Origin: Flavobacteriaceae bacterium
Lineage (GTDB): Bacteria > Bacteroidota > Bacteroidia > Flavobacteriales > Flavobacteriaceae
DNA: 9,140 bases
Assembly: GCA_030618945.1 (NCBI GenBank)
Contig: JAUXCI010000092.1
Span: 1 to 9,140 of the forward strand
Reading direction: 5' to 3'
Part shown: positions 7,237-9,140 of the stretch, in pieces
Position numbering within the stretch: the stretch's first letter is position 1
Layout of the letters: each line of letters begins with the position of its first letter
The notes under the pieces: model-generated
Told to the model about the DNA's origin: nothing
What the model saw: the letters and a program-made list of their open reading frames with translations, nothing else
The model's database searches: none
Position numbers and translations under genes: made by a program

Positions 7237-7260
7237 ATGAATTTAACAAGACCTGAAAAA

Positions 7261-8247
7261 ATGAAAAATAGACGACTTGGTAAAGGAGGTCCAAAAATAT
7301 CCGAAATTGGATTGGGTTGCTGGCAACTTGGCGGAGATTGGGGAGATCCATTGTCAGAAGAAACTGGATTAGGAATATTAAAGGAAGCTGTTAATCATGG
7401 AATCACGCTTTTTGATACTGCCGATGTATACGGCAATGGCAAAAGTGAATCTCTAATTGGGACCTTTCTTAAAACAGAAAAAAAACCGCTCACAATTATC
7501 AGTAAATTCGGAAGAGGACATGGCATTTATCCTGATAATTATTCTGAAAAAGAATTATTCGAATCAGTTGAAAGATCCCTTAAAAGACTTGGTCTCAATT
7601 CTCTGGATTTGATTCAACTTCATTGTGTTCCGCAAGAAGTATTGGTTGATGGAGCTATTTTCACATGGCTTAGAAAACTTAAAAATCAAGGATTGGTAAA
7701 AAATTTCGGCGCCAGTATCGAGACCATTGAACAAGGACTGATCTGTATGAAATATGAAGATTTATTATCTCTACAGGTAATTTTCAATATATTCAGACAA
7801 CGCGTGTTCACTGAACTGTTTCCTAAAGCTTTGGAAACCGGGACGGGGATTATTGTTAGGTTACCGCTGGCCAGTGGCTTGCTTTCAGGAGCCTATAATG
7901 CTTCCACTCAATTCTCAAAAAATGACCATAGAAATTACAATCGTGACGGGCAAGCTTTCAATGTGGGCGAAACCTTTGCAGGTCTTGAATTCAATAAAGG
8001 ATTGCAAATCGTTGATATCCTTAAAAAAGAATTTTTACCAAAGAACGTGCCAATGGCTCAATATGCACTTCGTTGGATTCTAGATCATCCTGCCGTTAGT
8101 TGTGTTATCCCAGGTGCCAGCAAGGTTGAACAAGTAAAATCAAATGCACAGGCTTCATCCTTGCCTCCTCTTGGAGATAGCACTCATGATGCATTGTATA
8201 CTTTATATCAAAATGAAATTGATCAATATATAAGAGGTGCTTATTAA
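7261..8247 (+). CDS. Aldo/keto reductase
   Basis: This is a cytoplasmic NADPH-type oxidoreductase of 328 residues with the (beta/alpha)8 aldo/keto reductase fold, IolS/YhdN-like at its N-terminus. The catalytic tetrad is visible: Asp52 in FDTADVYG, Tyr57, Lys82 in ISKFG and His121 in LIQLH. A cofactor-binding C-terminal segment IPGASKVEQVKSN (about 280-292) is present. I chose ATG 7261 because MKNRRLGKGGPKISEIGLG is the usual family opening; an in-frame ATG at 7237 would add eight residues and abuts the stop of the preceding 32-codon ORF. No signal peptide is seen with either start, so it works inside the cell, unlike the exported oxidoreductase upstream. A HAD phosphatase gene follows after 32 bases, probably in the same operon. 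It could reduce a keto- or aldo-sugar, but the substrate is unknown. Confidence 0.92.
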   Translation: MKNRRLGKGGPKISEIGLGCWQLGGDWGDPLSEETGLGILKEAVNHGITLFDTADVYGNGKSESLIGTFLKTEKKPLTIISKFGRGHGIYPDNYSEKELFESVERSLKRLGLNSLDLIQLHCVPQEVLVDGAIFTWLRKLKNQGLVKNFGASIETIEQGLICMKYEDLLSLQVIFNIFRQRVFTELFPKALETGTGIIVRLPLASGLLSGAYNASTQFSKNDHRNYNRDGQAFNVGETFAGLEFNKGLQIVDILKKEFLPKNVPMAQYALRWILDHPAVSCVIPGASKVEQVKSNAQASSLPPLGDSTHDALYTLYQNEIDQYIRGAY

Positions 8248-8279
8248 TGGTACTATAGTCATGTCAATAAAATTATAAA

Positions 8280-8966
8280 ATGAAAAACATCAAAGTAATA
8301 GCCTTCGATGCAGATGATACCCTTTGGGTCAATGAACCGTATTTTAGAGAAGCTGAAAATAGATTTTCTGAACTTTTGGAAGATTTCCTCCCACATCACT
8401 CAGTGCAAAAAGAGCTTTTTAAAACCGAAATGGATAACCTCGAAATTTATGGCTATGGCGTCAAGAGTTTTATGCTGAGCATGATAGAAACCATAGCTCG
8501 AATAACAGATAATTCAGCTGATATTAAACTGATCAACAAATCAATTGAGCTGGGAAGAGAGCTATTGAACAAACCCATTGAATTGTTGGACGGGGTTGAA
8601 ACGGTTCTCAAACAATTAAATGGTGAATATCGACTTGTAATGGCTACGAAAGGAGATCTTCTTGATCAGGAACGTAAATTGATCAAATCCGGTTTGGCAA
8701 AACACTTTCATCATATAGAGATCATGAGTAATAAAAAAACGTCAGATTATCAAAAGCTGCTCAAACATCTTGACTGTAAACCTGAAAACTTTTTAATGAT
8801 CGGTAATTCGATCAAATCTGACGTCATGCCGGTCCTGAAATTAGGTGGTTATGCCATACACGTTCCCTATCACACTACCTGGGCTTATGAAAAAGTTAAT
8901 ATCAAGATCAATGACCCAAAGTTTTACGAAGCCGAGTTTATTAAAGATGTTATAAAATTTTTATAA
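8280..8966 (+). CDS. HAD-superfamily phosphatase-like hydrolase
   Basis: This is a cytoplasmic haloacid-dehalogenase-type hydrolase of 228 residues, probably a Mg-dependent phosphatase acting on a small phosphorylated metabolite. Motif I is FDADDTLW with nucleophile Asp10 and general acid/base Asp12. Motif II Thr123 lies in MATKGD. Motif III is a lysine in SNKKTSDY (152 or 153). Motif IV is MIGNSIKSD with Ser180 and Asp181 binding magnesium through its acidic residue. A helical cap domain of the C1 type sits between motifs I and II (about 18-105). The start ATG follows an A/T-rich leader 32 bases after the aldo/keto reductase stop, which suggests co-transcription. Phosphatase activity is the most likely role for a protein with all four motifs, but substrate and pathway cannot be read from the sequence. 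Confidence 0.9.
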   Translation: MKNIKVIAFDADDTLWVNEPYFREAENRFSELLEDFLPHHSVQKELFKTEMDNLEIYGYGVKSFMLSMIETIARITDNSADIKLINKSIELGRELLNKPIELLDGVETVLKQLNGEYRLVMATKGDLLDQERKLIKSGLAKHFHHIEIMSNKKTSDYQKLLKHLDCKPENFLMIGNSIKSDVMPVLKLGGYAIHVPYHTTWAYEKVNIKINDPKFYEAEFIKDVIKFL

Positions 8967-9009
8967 ATTTATTCTTGAAAAATTAGTTAGAAGTTCCCTC
9001 CCTCTTTTT

Positions 9010-9020
9010 TCACAATGTGA
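9010..9020. repeat. Perfect 11-base palindrome TCACA-A-TGTGA
   Basis: TCACA and TGTGA flank a single central A. The half site TCACAAT recurs at 9052-9058, 42 bases on, about four helical turns. This spacing and symmetry resemble an operator for a dimeric DNA-binding protein (CRP/FNR-like half sites are TGTGA), but no regulator gene lies in the window and the repeat may be chance in AT-rich DNA. Confidence 0.35.
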
Positions 9021-9051
9021 TTGTTCGAAGGGATGAGAAACAAACAATATA

Positions 9052-9078
9052 TCACAATAAGTGAGAAGTCAATCTCAC
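9052..9078. repeat. Overlapping dyads TCAC-N5-GTGA and GTGAGA-N6-TCTCAC
   Basis: TCACAATAAGTGA (9052-9064) is an inverted repeat with a five-base spacer. It overlaps a second, perfect six-base inverted repeat GTGAGA-AGTCAA-TCTCAC (9061-9078). The second could form a small RNA hairpin but has no U-run on either side, so it is unlikely to be an intrinsic terminator. The middle GTGA could pair with either partner, so two alternative structures are possible. Confidence 0.35.
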
Positions 9079-9140
9079 GAAAATAAAAAATTCTTTTGAT
9101 GTATTAATTGAGTCGAAAACGAGTAATAACAAGAGGTAAA

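Larger units (their letters stand above)
8967..9140. other. Gene-free stretch with several short inverted repeats
   Basis: No ORF above 16 codons and no recognisable RNA is present in these 174 bases up to the right edge. There is a polypyrimidine tract around 8992-9011 but no stem with a following U-run, so I see no clear intrinsic terminator for the HAD gene. Three short dyad elements occur, listed separately. The stretch ends with a purine-rich AAGAGGTAAA that could be part of a leader for a gene beyond the edge. Confidence 0.6.

Noticed and set aside
7136..7351. 71-codon minus-strand open frame
   Set aside because: It is antisense to the start of the aldo/keto reductase and the micro-ORF and shows no recognisable domain.
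7853..8083. 76-codon plus-strand open frame
   Set aside because: It is an alternate frame inside the aldo/keto reductase gene.
9033..9083. 16-codon ORF starting ATG 9033
   Set aside because: It is too short, has no signal-peptide or other pattern, and overlaps the inverted repeats.

Overview
The window looks like a chromosomal segment of a Bacteroidota bacterium, most likely a Flavobacteriaceae member. The clues are AT-rich DNA with A/T-rich leaders and no convincing Shine-Dalgarno sequences, two -7 elements of the Bacteroidota TAnnTTTG type, an exported lipoprotein of the DUF1080 family next to a Tat-type Gfo/Idh/MocA oxidoreductase, and a K-(D/E)-like charged stretch after the lipoprotein cysteine. 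This placement rests on recognition of protein families, not on a database search.

Left part (1-2066, minus strand): two different pyrophosphatases lie side by side. One is the N-terminal 469 codons of a membrane-integral, ion-pumping pyrophosphatase (HppA), which runs off the left edge. The other is a complete soluble family I inorganic pyrophosphatase (Ppa). A clean intrinsic terminator sits between them, so they are neighbours but probably separate transcripts.

Middle part (2255-4825, plus strand): a YfcC-type carboxylate/amino-acid carrier is flanked by two unrelated GNAT acetyltransferases. The second GNAT follows the transporter by only 19 bases. The transporter has a good -7 element 28 bases ahead of its start.

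Right part (4906-8966, plus strand): a lipoprotein with a DUF1080 (3-keto-disaccharide hydrolase-like) domain is followed 11 bases later by an exported Gfo/Idh/MocA oxidoreductase. This pair matches the logic of the 3-keto-glycoside route, in which a sugar is oxidised at C3 and the glycosidic bond is then cleaved by elimination rather than classical hydrolysis. A strong hairpin follows. Next comes a 32-codon signal-peptide-like ORF that ends in a TAA immediately in front of, and in frame with, an aldo/keto reductase gene. A HAD-family phosphatase gene closes the cluster. The last 174 bases hold no gene but several short inverted repeats.

The most interesting points are the compact DUF1080/oxidoreductase pair, with an altered dinucleotide-binding glycine motif, and the tiny secreted-peptide ORF separated from the aldo/keto reductase by a single stop codon. 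I see no mobile element, CRISPR array, rRNA or tRNA. Most of the window is ordinary housekeeping and metabolic sequence.
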